In this document: positions 8,781 through 16,379 of the stretch, in pieces
Layout of the letters: every line of letters begins with the position of its first letter
Numbering within the stretch: position 1 is the stretch's first letter
Assembly: GCA_028821265.1 (NCBI GenBank)
Contig: JAPPGU010000005.1
Coordinates: 1-42,165 of the forward strand
Direction: 5' to 3'
Length of the DNA: 42,165 bases
Source: a bacterium
Lineage (GTDB): Bacteria; Actinomycetota; Acidimicrobiia; Spongiisociales; Spongiisociaceae
Translations under genes and position numbers: made by a program
The notes under the pieces: model-generated
What the model saw: the letters and a program-made list of their open reading frames with translations, nothing else
What the model was told of the DNA's origin: nothing
Database searches by the model: none

Positions 8781-10034
8781 TCACGCCGGCTCGGTGATCC
8801 AGAGGGCGCCCAAGCCGGTGGCCAGCGGGATGGCGGTGAGCCACCAGGCGGCCGCCGCGTAACCGCCGGCGCCGGAGGCGAGCAGCGCGACGGTGACGGG
8901 TCCGGCCGCTGATGCCGCCACCATGATCAGCATGGAGACGCCCTGGATGCCTCCGATGTTGGCGAGGCCGAACCAGCGGGGCAGCAGCGTGGGGACGAGC
9001 GGGAAGTGCGCTCCGCCCCCGGCGCCGAGGAGGACCGTGTAGGCGAACGCCTGCCAGCCCGGCTCCACGCGCCCGACCATCACCAGGGCGCAGGTCAGGA
9101 AGAGCATCGAACCCGCCAGCAGCACCCGGGCGGGGAGCCGGTCGGCCAGAGCCCCGACCGCCAGGCCGGCGGTGATCATGCCCGTGACCTGGGGCACGAA
9201 CATGGCCGCGGCCTGGGTCGCGGACAGGCCAGCTCCGGTCAGGATCGAGATCTGGTGGAAGTTTAGCCCGGTGGCCACCATGGAAGAGGTGGCGATGACG
9301 CACGCCATGAGAACGAACCGGGGTTGGGTGACGGCCTGGCCGCGCGTGGCGGGAGTGCGGGCGGTGGCGGCGGCCCCGGAGGCGGTGGGGGACGGCCGCT
9401 TGAAGCCGTCGGGGCGTTGACCGACATCGGAGGGACGGTCGATGATGCCGAAGTGCCCGATGGGTATGACCACCAGCCAGACGGCGGCGGCGGCCAGCAG
9501 CCAGGCGACCCGCACGCCGTAGGCCGCCACGGCCAGCCCCAGAAGCAGCGGGGTGAGGCTCATCAGGCCGCTGATGGTGGGCGACGTCACCCCGAACACC
9601 CGGCCGCGCCGGCGTTCGAACCAGTGGGTGATGGAAAGCGAACTCACCAGCGTCAGGGCGCCCTGGCCGAGCCAGCGGATGAGGGTGAACCCGATCGCCA
9701 GGGTCACGAAGCCCCGCACGCCCGCCATGGCGACCAGGCCCAGACCGAAGGCCGCCCCGATCCATCTCATGGCGCGGCGGGTCCCGACCCGGTCGATCCA
9801 GCTACCCACCGGCAGCAGGGCGGCTCCGCCCGCCAGGGTGCCGATCAGGTAGGCGGCCGCTACCTGGGGCCGGCTCAGCCCCAGCTCGGCGATCAGCGGG
9901 TCGATCGAGACCGACACGCCGATGGTCTGGCCGGGGCCGGTCATGGCGCCCGTGATGACGGCCAGCCCGGCGATCCGCCAGCCGATGAATCGCCGGGCAG
10001 GCTTGACGGCGTCGGATAGGGGATCGGTGGCCAT
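8781..10034 (-). CDS. MFS transporter
   Basis: About 417 residues with twelve predicted membrane segments, a major facilitator superfamily permease. The basic loop after the second segment (SWIDRVGTRRAMRW) is the family's motif A region. A long hydrophilic, Pro/Ala-rich loop lies between segments 6 and 7. The overall look resembles monocarboxylate/OxlT-type MFS proteins, but the substrate cannot be assigned. I chose ATG 10034 because it leaves a short cytoplasmic N-terminus; an in-frame ATG at 10097 would add 21 residues with no better ribosome site. It lies on the same strand as the broken amidohydrolase, about 150 bp downstream of its neighbour's start, so the two could serve one catabolic function (inference). 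Confidence 0.82.
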   Translation of the reverse strand: MATDPLSDAVKPARRFIGWRIAGLAVITGAMTGPGQTIGVSVSIDPLIAELGLSRPQVAAAYLIGTLAGGAALLPVGSWIDRVGTRRAMRWIGAAFGLGLVAMAGVRGFVTLAIGFTLIRWLGQGALTLVSSLSITHWFERRRGRVFGVTSPTISGLMSLTPLLLGLAVAAYGVRVAWLLAAAAVWLVVIPIGHFGIIDRPSDVGQRPDGFKRPSPTASGAAATARTPATRGQAVTQPRFVLMACVIATSSMVATGLNFHQISILTGAGLSATQAAAMFVPQVTGMITAGLAVGALADRLPARVLLAGSMLFLTCALVMVGRVEPGWQAFAYTVLLGAGGGAHFPLVPTLLPRWFGLANIGGIQGVSMLIMVAASAAGPVTVALLASGAGGYAAAAWWLTAIPLATGLGALWITEPA

Positions 10035-10243
10035 TCGGTTCCGGACCTTCGCTTCGGGATGCGTGACCGGTTTAGTGGATCGGATGCCCATCCCCAATTC
10101 GGAGCCCGTGCCGCGGCCCGGCGCGCACGGCTCGGCCGGTCTACGGTCCTCTGGTTAGCGGCGACTACCCGGCGCCAGCGTCGAGGACGAGGGCAATTTG
10201 CCGTACACAGTGGCGCACCGGTGGATTCGCCGAGCGGTTGCCG

Positions 10244-10558
10244 TCAGCGCGGTGCGCGCCAGTTGAGAGCCTTCTCCAGGTCGGCGAGATAGCGGGCGAA
10301 CGCACGTCGTCCATCAGGTGTCATCCGTATCCAGGTGCGCGGCTTGGAGTCCTGAGAGTCCTTGATGATGTCCAGGTACCCGGCGGCCTCGAGCTTGCGC
10401 AGGTGGGTGGTCAGGTTCCCGCCCGTCAGGTCGAGGGTGTTGCGGATGAACCCGTAGGCGAGGCGGTCCTTGTCGGGTTGCCCGACCAGCATGGACATTA
10501 TCCGGAGCCGGGTGGACTGGTGGATGGTCTCGTCGAGGACGATCGCGTCGCTCGTCAA
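10244..10558 (-). CDS. Winged-helix transcriptional regulator (MarR/ArsR-like)
   Basis: A 104-residue one-domain DNA-binding protein. The sequence fits the small winged-helix family (HTH_34 type): an N-terminal helix (LDETIHQSTRLRIMSML), a recognition helix region (TGGNLTTHLRKLEAAGYL) and a beta-wing with a conserved TWIRMTPDGRRAF segment. The start is TTG at 10558. Its TTGA overlaps the TGA stop of the upstream membrane-protein gene by 4 nt, which implies translational coupling. No metal-binding cysteine cluster is visible. It probably regulates its own two-gene operon through the repeated sites at 11234-11280. The effector is unknown. Confidence 0.82.
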   Translation of the reverse strand: MTSDAIVLDETIHQSTRLRIMSMLVGQPDKDRLAYGFIRNTLDLTGGNLTTHLRKLEAAGYLDIIKDSQDSKPRTWIRMTPDGRRAFARYLADLEKALNWRAPR

Positions 10559-11193
10559 AGGACGCCGGTCCTGCGAATCCATGCCCAGGAGATGGCGCAC
10601 ACGGCCAGGATGGCCGCCGCGGATACCGCCGCGGACGATGGGTACTCCACCAGGTAGGCGGGGATGTAGAAGGCCATCGCCACGCCCAGCCCCACCACCG
10701 CCAGGATCGGACGCACCATGATGCCGAACAGGACGTATCCGAGCGTCACGATGCCGATGGCGACGTGGGGGATCCTGGTTGCGGCCTCGCCTCCGGTCCA
10801 CAACCCGGCCGCCGCAGGGATGAGAAAGGTCGCCACGAGGATCGCCAGCCAGAACAGGAACACCCTGATCCCGACGCTTCTCATGCCCATCCCGACCGCG
10901 ATCTTCCGGGACGCCTGGCGTCCGACGGCTGCGCTGCCCACCATCCCGGCGACGACCAGGACCCCCCACAGGGGCCCGGGATACCAGGGGCGATCGGCCG
11001 CGAAGTCGGATGCGAGCGTCTGGACGGCGTACTGGGAGCCGAAGCCGATCGCGACTATCGCTCCCCAGATGAGCAGGATCGTTGATGTCCCGGCCACGTA
11101 CATCGAACTGCGCGTCCGGTCCAGGGTCCGGTGGATGGTGCTCCAACCCTCCTCGGGCGTGAGCGCCGCCGTTCCTTCGTCAGGTCCTACCAT
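10555..11193 (-). CDS. Membrane protein co-expressed with a winged-helix regulator
   Basis: A 212-residue protein with a hydrophilic N-terminus of about 35 residues and roughly five to six predicted membrane segments, with no motif I can tie to a function. Comparable small membrane proteins often sit directly upstream of HTH_34-type regulators in actinobacteria, and here the two genes overlap by 4 nt. The start is ATG 11193, with GGGAGG 6 nt upstream. The promoter region just upstream carries two near-identical palindromic sites, so expression is probably controlled by the partner regulator. It could be a sensor or a transporter-like target of the regulator; the sequence does not decide. Confidence 0.75.
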   Translation of the reverse strand: MVGPDEGTAALTPEEGWSTIHRTLDRTRSSMYVAGTSTILLIWGAIVAIGFGSQYAVQTLASDFAADRPWYPGPLWGVLVVAGMVGSAAVGRQASRKIAVGMGMRSVGIRVFLFWLAILVATFLIPAAAGLWTGGEAATRIPHVAIGIVTLGYVLFGIMVRPILAVVGLGVAMAFYIPAYLVEYPSSAAVSAAAILAVCAISWAWIRRTGVL

Positions 11194-11233
11194 CGTGAGC
11201 CTCCCTTCGAGATGGAGCCGGTCATCCACCACA

Positions 11234-11248
11234 GTTTGCGTCACAAAC
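11234..11248. promoter_or_regulatory. Candidate operator 1
   Basis: Imperfect palindrome with arms GTTTG and CAAAC. Its reverse complement matches the second site at 11266-11280 in 13 of 15 positions. It lies just downstream of the proposed -10 box of the membrane-protein/regulator operon, near the likely transcription start. Confidence 0.5.
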
Positions 11249-11249
11249 C

Positions 11250-11278
11250 AGTCTAGCCAGCCTAAGTTTGTAGCGCAA
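11250..11278 (-). promoter_or_regulatory. Candidate promoter of the membrane-protein/regulator operon
   Basis: On the minus strand, TTGCGC (11278-11273) and TAGACT (11255-11250) are separated by exactly 17 nt. The -10 box fits TAnnnT; the -35 box matches only TTG of the consensus. The two palindromic sites overlap or flank these boxes. Confidence 0.4.
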
Positions 11279-11280
11279 AC
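11266..11280. promoter_or_regulatory. Candidate operator 2
   Basis: Palindrome with arms GTTTG and CAAAC, an inverted near-copy of the site at 11234-11248. The two sites are 32 bp apart, about three helical turns. This one covers the proposed -35 box. Confidence 0.5.
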
Positions 11281-11368
11281 CGTCTGTGGGGAGGCCGGCC
11301 GGAAGCCCTGCCCTCCGGAGGGAGTCGGCCGAGATGTCGCTCGGGAATCAAGCCCTTCGCTCCGGGTG

Positions 11369-11374
11369 TAAATT
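11369..11374 (+). promoter_or_regulatory. Possible -10 box for the nucleoside-hydrolase cluster
   Basis: TAAATT lies 47 nt before the ATG at 11422 in otherwise GC-rich DNA. No convincing -35 box is seen at normal spacing. Confidence 0.3.
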
Positions 11375-11421
11375 GTGGGCCACCCGTATTCCGAGGCCGG
11401 TTCTACCGTGGAAGGTGCTAG

Positions 11422-12516
11422 ATGACTTCGTTCCCTACCGTCAGCGACGAGCGGCGGCTGGAGATGTTCGCCGACCAGGCGGGGCCGGCCCGGGTTCTCA
11501 TCGATACCGACACCGCCAACGAGATCGATGACCAGTTCGCCCTGGCCTGGGCGTTGCTGTCGCCCGAGCGCATCGAGGTGGAGGCGGTCGTTGCCGAGCC
11601 GTTCGGCCACCTCCACATGCGGGAGGAGCTGGTTGCCGAACTGGAGGCCCTTCGGGCCGGCACCACCACCGGCGCGGTGGAGAACAAGTACGAGGGATGG
11701 GTTCGCCACCTGATGGCCCAGGGAGTCGAGCCTAAGGACCTGCAACTGGTGGGTCCGGCCGAGGGTATGGAGGAGTCGTACGAGGAGATCCACCGCGTGC
11801 TCGGCAAGCTGGGGATCGCGGGCGACGGCCTGGCATTCCGCGGCGCGGACCGCTACATGCCGGCGCCGGATGTTCCGGTCGAGAGCGAGGGCGCCCACCG
11901 CATCATCGAGGCAGCGCTGGCCGATGACGAGCGGGTGCTGCACGTCGTGGCCATCGGATGCGTCACCAACGTCACCTCGGCATTGCTGATGGCGCCCGAG
12001 ATCGCCTCCCGCATGGTGGTCAACTGGACCTCCGGGTATCCCACCTGGGTCGACCTCGACAACACCCCCTCCCTGAACCTGGTGCAGGACCGCCATGCCT
12101 CCCGGCTGCTCTTCTCGTCGGGCGTGCCGCTGGTCTACCTGCCCGGCTACCACATCGGCGCCCAGCTGAACTTCTCGCATCCCGAGGCGGAGGCCTGGAT
12201 CAAGGGCAAGGGCGAGATCGGCGACTACCTCTACCACCTCTACGTCCACAATCCCATCTGGATCCAGCGCGGCGTCAAGCCATTCCCCGGGCAGTCCTGG
12301 GTGGTCTGGGACCTGATCAACATCGCCTGGTTGATCGACCGCAGTTGGGTGCCGACGCGGACCACGAGGACCCCCCACCTCGACGACGACCTGGTCTGGC
12401 AGGCCCGACCCGACGGGCCGCTGATGCTGGAGGCGGTGGGCATCGACCGGGACGCCGTCTACCACGATCTGATCGTCAAGCTCGACGACCAGGACCGCAT
12501 CCTGGCGTCGCGGTGA
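11422..12516 (+). CDS. Nucleoside-hydrolase family protein (IunH-like)
   Basis: A 364-residue protein of the inosine/uridine-preferring nucleoside hydrolase family, which cleaves N-glycosidic bonds of ribonucleosides using a Ca-bound aspartate cluster. The N-terminal aspartate motif is present as IDTDTANEIDDQFAL (Asp28, Asp30, Asp36, Asp37), two residues longer than the usual DxDxxxDD. The later Asn...Asp pair is seen as SLNLVQDRHAS. The protein is about 50 residues longer than IunH, with an extra C-terminal part. GGAAGG precedes the ATG. It is the first gene of a plus-strand run with an alcohol dehydrogenase, a KARI-like reductase and an ABC importer, so its natural substrate may be a nucleoside-like compound brought in by that importer (inference). 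Confidence 0.85.
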   Translation: MTSFPTVSDERRLEMFADQAGPARVLIDTDTANEIDDQFALAWALLSPERIEVEAVVAEPFGHLHMREELVAELEALRAGTTTGAVENKYEGWVRHLMAQGVEPKDLQLVGPAEGMEESYEEIHRVLGKLGIAGDGLAFRGADRYMPAPDVPVESEGAHRIIEAALADDERVLHVVAIGCVTNVTSALLMAPEIASRMVVNWTSGYPTWVDLDNTPSLNLVQDRHASRLLFSSGVPLVYLPGYHIGAQLNFSHPEAEAWIKGKGEIGDYLYHLYVHNPIWIQRGVKPFPGQSWVVWDLINIAWLIDRSWVPTRTTRTPHLDDDLVWQARPDGPLMLEAVGIDRDAVYHDLIVKLDDQDRILASR

Positions 12517-12547
12517 CCGGGCAAGCGGAGCGAGGAGGCGAGGACGT

Positions 12548-13600
12548 ATGAGAGCAGCCTGCCTGCTTCCCGAGGGCGGTATCGAGATCAGGGAGCGGCC
12601 TGCGCCGTCCCCGGGTCCGGGGCAGGTGCTGGTGGCGCCCCGGCTGGTGGGTATCTGCGGCTCCGATCTCCACTACTACAAGGACGGGCGGATCGGCACC
12701 TGGCGGGTCCGGCGCCCGCACGTGCTGGGTCACGAGTTCGCCGGCATCGTTACGGAACTCGGTGCGGGAGTGGGGAACACCCGGGTCGGCGATCACATCG
12801 CGGTCGAGCCCATCGTGCCGTGCGAGGCCTGCGACGCGTGCCGGCGGGGCGTTTACAACCTCTGTCCCCGCATGCGGTTCACCGGGTCGCCCCACACCGA
12901 CGGCGCCCTCCAGGACCTGGTGGCGGTGCCGGCGCGCGGCGCCCACTCGCTCCCGGAGGGGATGGACTTCGCCCTCGGCGCCCTCGTGGAACCGACCTCC
13001 ATAGCGGTCCACTCGGTGAGGCGGGGCGAGGTGCGACCGGGCGAGACGGTGCTGATCATCGGGGCGGGCCCGATCGGCCTGCTGATCCTGGCGGTGGCCC
13101 TGGCCTACGGCGCCGGCGCCGTGCATTCCACCGATCTTGATGACGGGCGGCTGGCGCTGGCAGCGGACATGGGGGCTACCACCACGGTGAACGTCGGCGG
13201 GCTGGAGCCCGAGGAGATCCTCGAACGGACCGAACGCCCGGGCGCGGATGTCGTCTTCGAAGCGGTGGGCAGCCCGCGCACCCTCGAGACCGCCCTGCGC
13301 CTGGTGCGGCCCGGCGGGCGGGTGGTGGCGGTGGGGGTGAACACCGAGGAGCGGATCCCGTTCAACCTGCTGCTGGCCCAGTCCATGGAGGCGACCGTCA
13401 TACCCGTCTACCTCGGTCGTGACGCCTTCCCCGAGGCCATATCCCTCCTGGCATCGGGCCGGATCGACGGGACGCGGCTCGTCAGCCACCGCTTCCCCCT
13501 GGAACGGACCTCCGAGGCGATGGATACCGCCCTCAGCGTGTCCTCCGGCGCCGTCAAGGTGATGATCGACGTGGCCGGTCCGGGGGGAGGGAACGGCTGA
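12548..13600 (+). CDS. Zinc-dependent medium-chain alcohol dehydrogenase
   Basis: A 350-residue NAD(P)-dependent dehydrogenase of the sorbitol/threonine dehydrogenase group. Catalytic zinc ligands are visible in CGSDLHYYKDG (Cys37) and GHE (His62, Glu63). The structural zinc site is complete with Cys92, Cys95, Cys98 and Cys106. The Rossmann motif is GAGPIG near residue 173. The CGSDLHYY stretch is typical of sorbitol/xylitol-type polyol dehydrogenases, so a sugar alcohol or sugar-derived alcohol is a reasonable substrate guess. It starts 31 nt after the nucleoside-hydrolase gene, and its TGA stop overlaps the next ATG by one base, so the three genes are likely one operon. Confidence 0.87.
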   Translation: MRAACLLPEGGIEIRERPAPSPGPGQVLVAPRLVGICGSDLHYYKDGRIGTWRVRRPHVLGHEFAGIVTELGAGVGNTRVGDHIAVEPIVPCEACDACRRGVYNLCPRMRFTGSPHTDGALQDLVAVPARGAHSLPEGMDFALGALVEPTSIAVHSVRRGEVRPGETVLIIGAGPIGLLILAVALAYGAGAVHSTDLDDGRLALAADMGATTTVNVGGLEPEEILERTERPGADVVFEAVGSPRTLETALRLVRPGGRVVAVGVNTEERIPFNLLLAQSMEATVIPVYLGRDAFPEAISLLASGRIDGTRLVSHRFPLERTSEAMDTALSVSSGAVKVMIDVAGPGGGNG

Positions 13601-14592
13601 TGGCCACGATGTATTTCGAGGACGATTCCGACCTGCGCCATCTGGCCGGCCAGACCGTCTGCATCATCGGGTATGGCAACCAGGGCCGCTCCCAGGCCCT
13701 CAACATGCGGGACAGCGGCCTGAGCGTCATCGTGGGGAGCCGCCGGGACGAGTCCTACGAGGCGGCCATCCAGGACGGCTTCGAGGCGCTGCCGGTGGGC
13801 GAGGCGGTGGAACGGTCCGACATCACCTTCCTCCTGGTGCCCGACGAGGTCATGCCCCAGGTGTTCGAGCGGGACATCGGCCCCAATCTCTCGGCGGGTG
13901 ACATGGTGGTGTTCGCCAGCGGCTACAACATCGCCTTCGACCTGATCGCGCCTCCGGCCGACGTGGACGTGGTGCTGATCGCTCCCCGCATGATCGGAGC
14001 AGGGGTACGGGACACGTACCTGAGCGGTGAGGGGTTCCCGAGCCTGATCGCAGTCCATCAAGACGCCAGCGGCACAGCCTTCGCCCGGATGCTGGCCCTC
14101 TGCGAGGGGATCGGATCCACCCGGATGGGCGTGATCGAATCCAGCTTTCTCGAGGAGGCGACCGTGGACCTGTTCGCCGAGCAGGTGGGATATCTCTACG
14201 CGGTACGGCGTTACTGCGAGGTCCTGGTGGAGGCCGGTTGCAGCCCCGAAGTGGCGATGCTGGAGTTCTACGCCTCGGGTGAGGGGATCGAGACCGCCAA
14301 GGCCTATCGCGACATTGGGCTCTGGGACCAGATCACGCTACATTCCCGTACCAGCCAGTACGGGCAGGAAGTGACCGCCCGGCTCTCTCCCGAGCAGGAG
14401 GAAGCCGAGAGGTCTCGTCTCAGAGAGATCATCTCCCACATCCAGGACGGTTCGTTCGCCCGGGAGTGGGCGGCCGAGCAGCGGGCGGGGTTCCCCGAGT
14501 TCGACCGGGTCAGGGAGTTGAACATGGCCCACGAGATGAGGTCGGCGGAACGGAAACTGTACGAGGTGCTCGGGCGCGTTCCCTCCAACTGA
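13600..14592 (+). CDS. Ketol-acid reductoisomerase-like protein with altered active site
   Basis: A 330-residue protein with the full ketol-acid reductoisomerase (IlvC) layout: a Rossmann motif GYGNQG at residues 24-29 and a knotted helical C-terminal domain with DLFAEQ. By-eye alignment to class I enzymes shows the metal ligands Asp190 and Glu194 and the first C-terminal Glu kept. The catalytic His of FAHGFN is Ser107 (FASGYN), the Lys of APKGPG is Arg130 (APRMIG), and the second C-terminal Glu is Ser226. A four-residue deletion lies before this region. Canonical isomerisation/reduction of acetolactate is therefore unlikely; it may reduce another 2-keto or imine substrate. Its place in an operon with an alcohol dehydrogenase and nucleoside hydrolase, not with ilvB/ilvN or leu genes, supports a divergent role. 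Confidence 0.82.
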   Translation: MATMYFEDDSDLRHLAGQTVCIIGYGNQGRSQALNMRDSGLSVIVGSRRDESYEAAIQDGFEALPVGEAVERSDITFLLVPDEVMPQVFERDIGPNLSAGDMVVFASGYNIAFDLIAPPADVDVVLIAPRMIGAGVRDTYLSGEGFPSLIAVHQDASGTAFARMLALCEGIGSTRMGVIESSFLEEATVDLFAEQVGYLYAVRRYCEVLVEAGCSPEVAMLEFYASGEGIETAKAYRDIGLWDQITLHSRTSQYGQEVTARLSPEQEEAERSRLREIISHIQDGSFAREWAAEQRAGFPEFDRVRELNMAHEMRSAERKLYEVLGRVPSN

Positions 14593-14662
14593 CCTCAAGT
14601 CAGCAAGGATTGCCGGGGGCAGGTTGCTGGCGCTGGAGGGGGCACGCAGGGGCGCAAGAGCG

Positions 14663-14668
14663 TAGAAT
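14663..14668 (+). promoter_or_regulatory. Possible -10 box for the ABC importer operon
   Basis: TAGAAT stands out in the 144-bp spacer, 69 nt before the lipoprotein ATG at 14737. No clear -35 box was found. Confidence 0.35.
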
Positions 14669-14736
14669 AGGAGGCCGGGTCGACCGACCGCCGTTCCCGA
14701 GCAGGGATGACCGGTGGGTGATCGGTCCGGAGGAAC

Positions 14737-16230
14737 ATGACAAACAAGGAGGGAAGCCGGCAAATGCGCGGGACTACAAGAAGCAAGGGACTGCTACGCC
14801 TCGCGGCGTTTCTCTCGGTCGTGGCCCTGGTTGCCGCCGCCTGCGGCAGCGAGGAGGCGACGCCCGAGACGGTGGTGGTCACGTCGATCGTGACCGAGCA
14901 GGTAGAAGTCGTGGTCACGGAGGTAGTGACCGAGGAAGTCGTGGTCACCGAAGAAGTCGTGGTCACGGAGGAAGTCGTGGTCACGTCGATCGTGACCGAG
15001 ACGGTCGAGGTCGAGGTCGAGGTTCCGGTCGAGGCCGAGCCGATGGGACCCTCCGGGCCAGGCCTCCTGGACCTGAATGACTCCGAACTGGCAGGCATGT
15101 CGTGGGACGAGATCGTGGCAGCCGCCAACGGCACCAGGCTCAACTGGTTCATGTGGGGCGGTAGCGCGGTCATCAACGGCTACATCAACGGCTGGGTCAA
15201 GGAACAGGCTATGGAGCGCTACGGGATCGACCTGAACCAGGTGCGCATCACCGACACCGTCAACGCGGTGGACACGGTGATCAGCGAGACCGAAGCCGGC
15301 GAGTTCGCCAGCGGTTCCGTCGACATGATCTGGATCAACGGCGAGAACTTCAAGACCATGAAGAACGCCGGACTGCTGTTCTGCGGCTACTGGGACATCA
15401 TGCCCAGCATGGCCAATGTGGACCAGAACGCAGGACCCATCGCCTTCGACTTCGGTACTCCGGTGGACGAGTGCGAAGTTCCGTGGAACCAGGCCCAGTC
15501 GGCGGTGTTCTACAACAGCGCCCTCGTGCCGAATCCTCCGGCCGACATGGACGCCCTGCTGGCCCAGGCCTGCGAGAATCCGGGAACGTTCACGTACCCG
15601 GCCCCGCCGGACTTCACCGGCAGCGTGTTCGTGCGCCACGTGTTCTACAACGAGGCGGACAAGATCCTGCCCGGCGGGCACGCCGACATGGTCGGTATCC
15701 CGTTCGACCAGGCGATCTACGACCAGGTGGCGTCGGCTACATGGGCGACCCTGAACGCGGTCGAGCCCTGCCTGTGGCGCGGTGGCGAGACCTATCCGGT
15801 GGACCTGCCTGCTCTCCATCAGTTGTACGCCAACCAGGAGGTCAGCCACTTCCTGGCCTACGGCCCGGCAGCGGCCGGTTCCAACGTGGATAGCGGCCTG
15901 TTCCCCGAGTCGACCCGCACGTACGGCTTGGACAGCGGCCAGATCGGCAACACCAACTTCGTGACCATCCCCTACAACTCGCCCAACAAGGCGGCGGCGT
16001 TGGTGGTGGCCGACCTGTTGCTGAGCATCGACGGCCAGTTGGAGAAGGCCTATCCCGACGTCTGGGGCCAGATCAACGTGCTGAATACGGCATCGCAGTC
16101 GCATTTCGCCGACGTACCCCGGCACCCGTCGGTGGTCGATCCTGGCCTGATCAGCTCGTTGGGCGAACTCCTCGGTGACTGGGTACCGATCATTGAGGAA
16201 GGTTGGGTCCAAAACGTAGCCCAGAACTAG
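14737..16230 (+). CDS. ABC importer substrate-binding lipoprotein (YnjB-like)
   Basis: Extracellular solute-binding lipoprotein of about 497 residues. The N-terminus has a basic region, a hydrophobic core and the lipobox LVAAAC, so it is anchored to the outer face of the membrane. Next comes an unusual linker of about 50 residues made of repeated VVVTEE and VTSIVTE units. The globular part begins near LLDLNDSELAGMSWDEIVAAANG; this opening, NWFMWGGS and INGYINGWV resemble the YnjB family (bacterial solute-binding type 1/6). The start could be ATG 14737 (GGAGG only 3 nt upstream) or ATG 14764 (AAGGAGGG upstream), which gives a more typical signal peptide. A strong hairpin follows, then two permeases and an ATPase. 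Confidence 0.87.
   Translation: MTNKEGSRQMRGTTRSKGLLRLAAFLSVVALVAAACGSEEATPETVVVTSIVTEQVEVVVTEVVTEEVVVTEEVVVTEEVVVTSIVTETVEVEVEVPVEAEPMGPSGPGLLDLNDSELAGMSWDEIVAAANGTRLNWFMWGGSAVINGYINGWVKEQAMERYGIDLNQVRITDTVNAVDTVISETEAGEFASGSVDMIWINGENFKTMKNAGLLFCGYWDIMPSMANVDQNAGPIAFDFGTPVDECEVPWNQAQSAVFYNSALVPNPPADMDALLAQACENPGTFTYPAPPDFTGSVFVRHVFYNEADKILPGGHADMVGIPFDQAIYDQVASATWATLNAVEPCLWRGGETYPVDLPALHQLYANQEVSHFLAYGPAAAGSNVDSGLFPESTRTYGLDSGQIGNTNFVTIPYNSPNKAAALVVADLLLSIDGQLEKAYPDVWGQINVLNTASQSHFADVPRHPSVVDPGLISSLGELLGDWVPIIEEGWVQNVAQN
14875..15030 (+). repeat. Imperfect tandem repeat coding a Val/Thr/Glu linker
   Basis: Inside the binding-protein gene, units like GAAGTCGTGGTCACSGARG recur in frame and encode VVVTEE/VVTEV repeats, flanked by two GTCACGTCGATCGTGACCGA copies. 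GTCACG...CGTGAC arms also make the DNA strongly self-complementary. Confidence 0.75.
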
Positions 16231-16246
16231 ACAACCGGATCATGGG

Positions 16247-16292
16247 AAGGGCCGGGGGCAAGGTCTTCATCGGGCCTACGACCCCGGCCCTT
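16247..16292 (+). terminator. Intra-operon hairpin after the binding-protein gene
   Basis: Perfect 11-bp stem AAGGGCCGGGG (16247-16257) / CCCCGGCCCTT (16282-16292) with a 24-nt loop and no T-tract. It lies between the binding-protein gene and the first permease, where such hairpins commonly make the binding protein more abundant than the membrane components. Confidence 0.6.
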
Positions 16293-16379
16293 CACACGCC
16301 GGTCTGCGCTCCAATCGCACGACTCGTCTTTGCGGGGCGCCCGGCGATCTGGTTCATCTGACACGGAGAAGGATGGAAC

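Noticed and set aside
11194-12465. Upstream extension of the membrane-protein frame to 636 codons
   Set aside because: The extra part is antisense to the nucleoside hydrolase gene; the true start is ATG 11193 with a good ribosome site.
13600-14592. Annotation as standard ilvC
   Set aside because: Catalytic His, Lys and one metal-binding Glu appear replaced, and no branched-chain pathway genes are nearby.
14794-16212. 472-codon minus-strand frame
   Set aside because: Antisense of the binding-lipoprotein gene; its HDHDFLGDHD repeats are a mirror of the VVTEE repeats.
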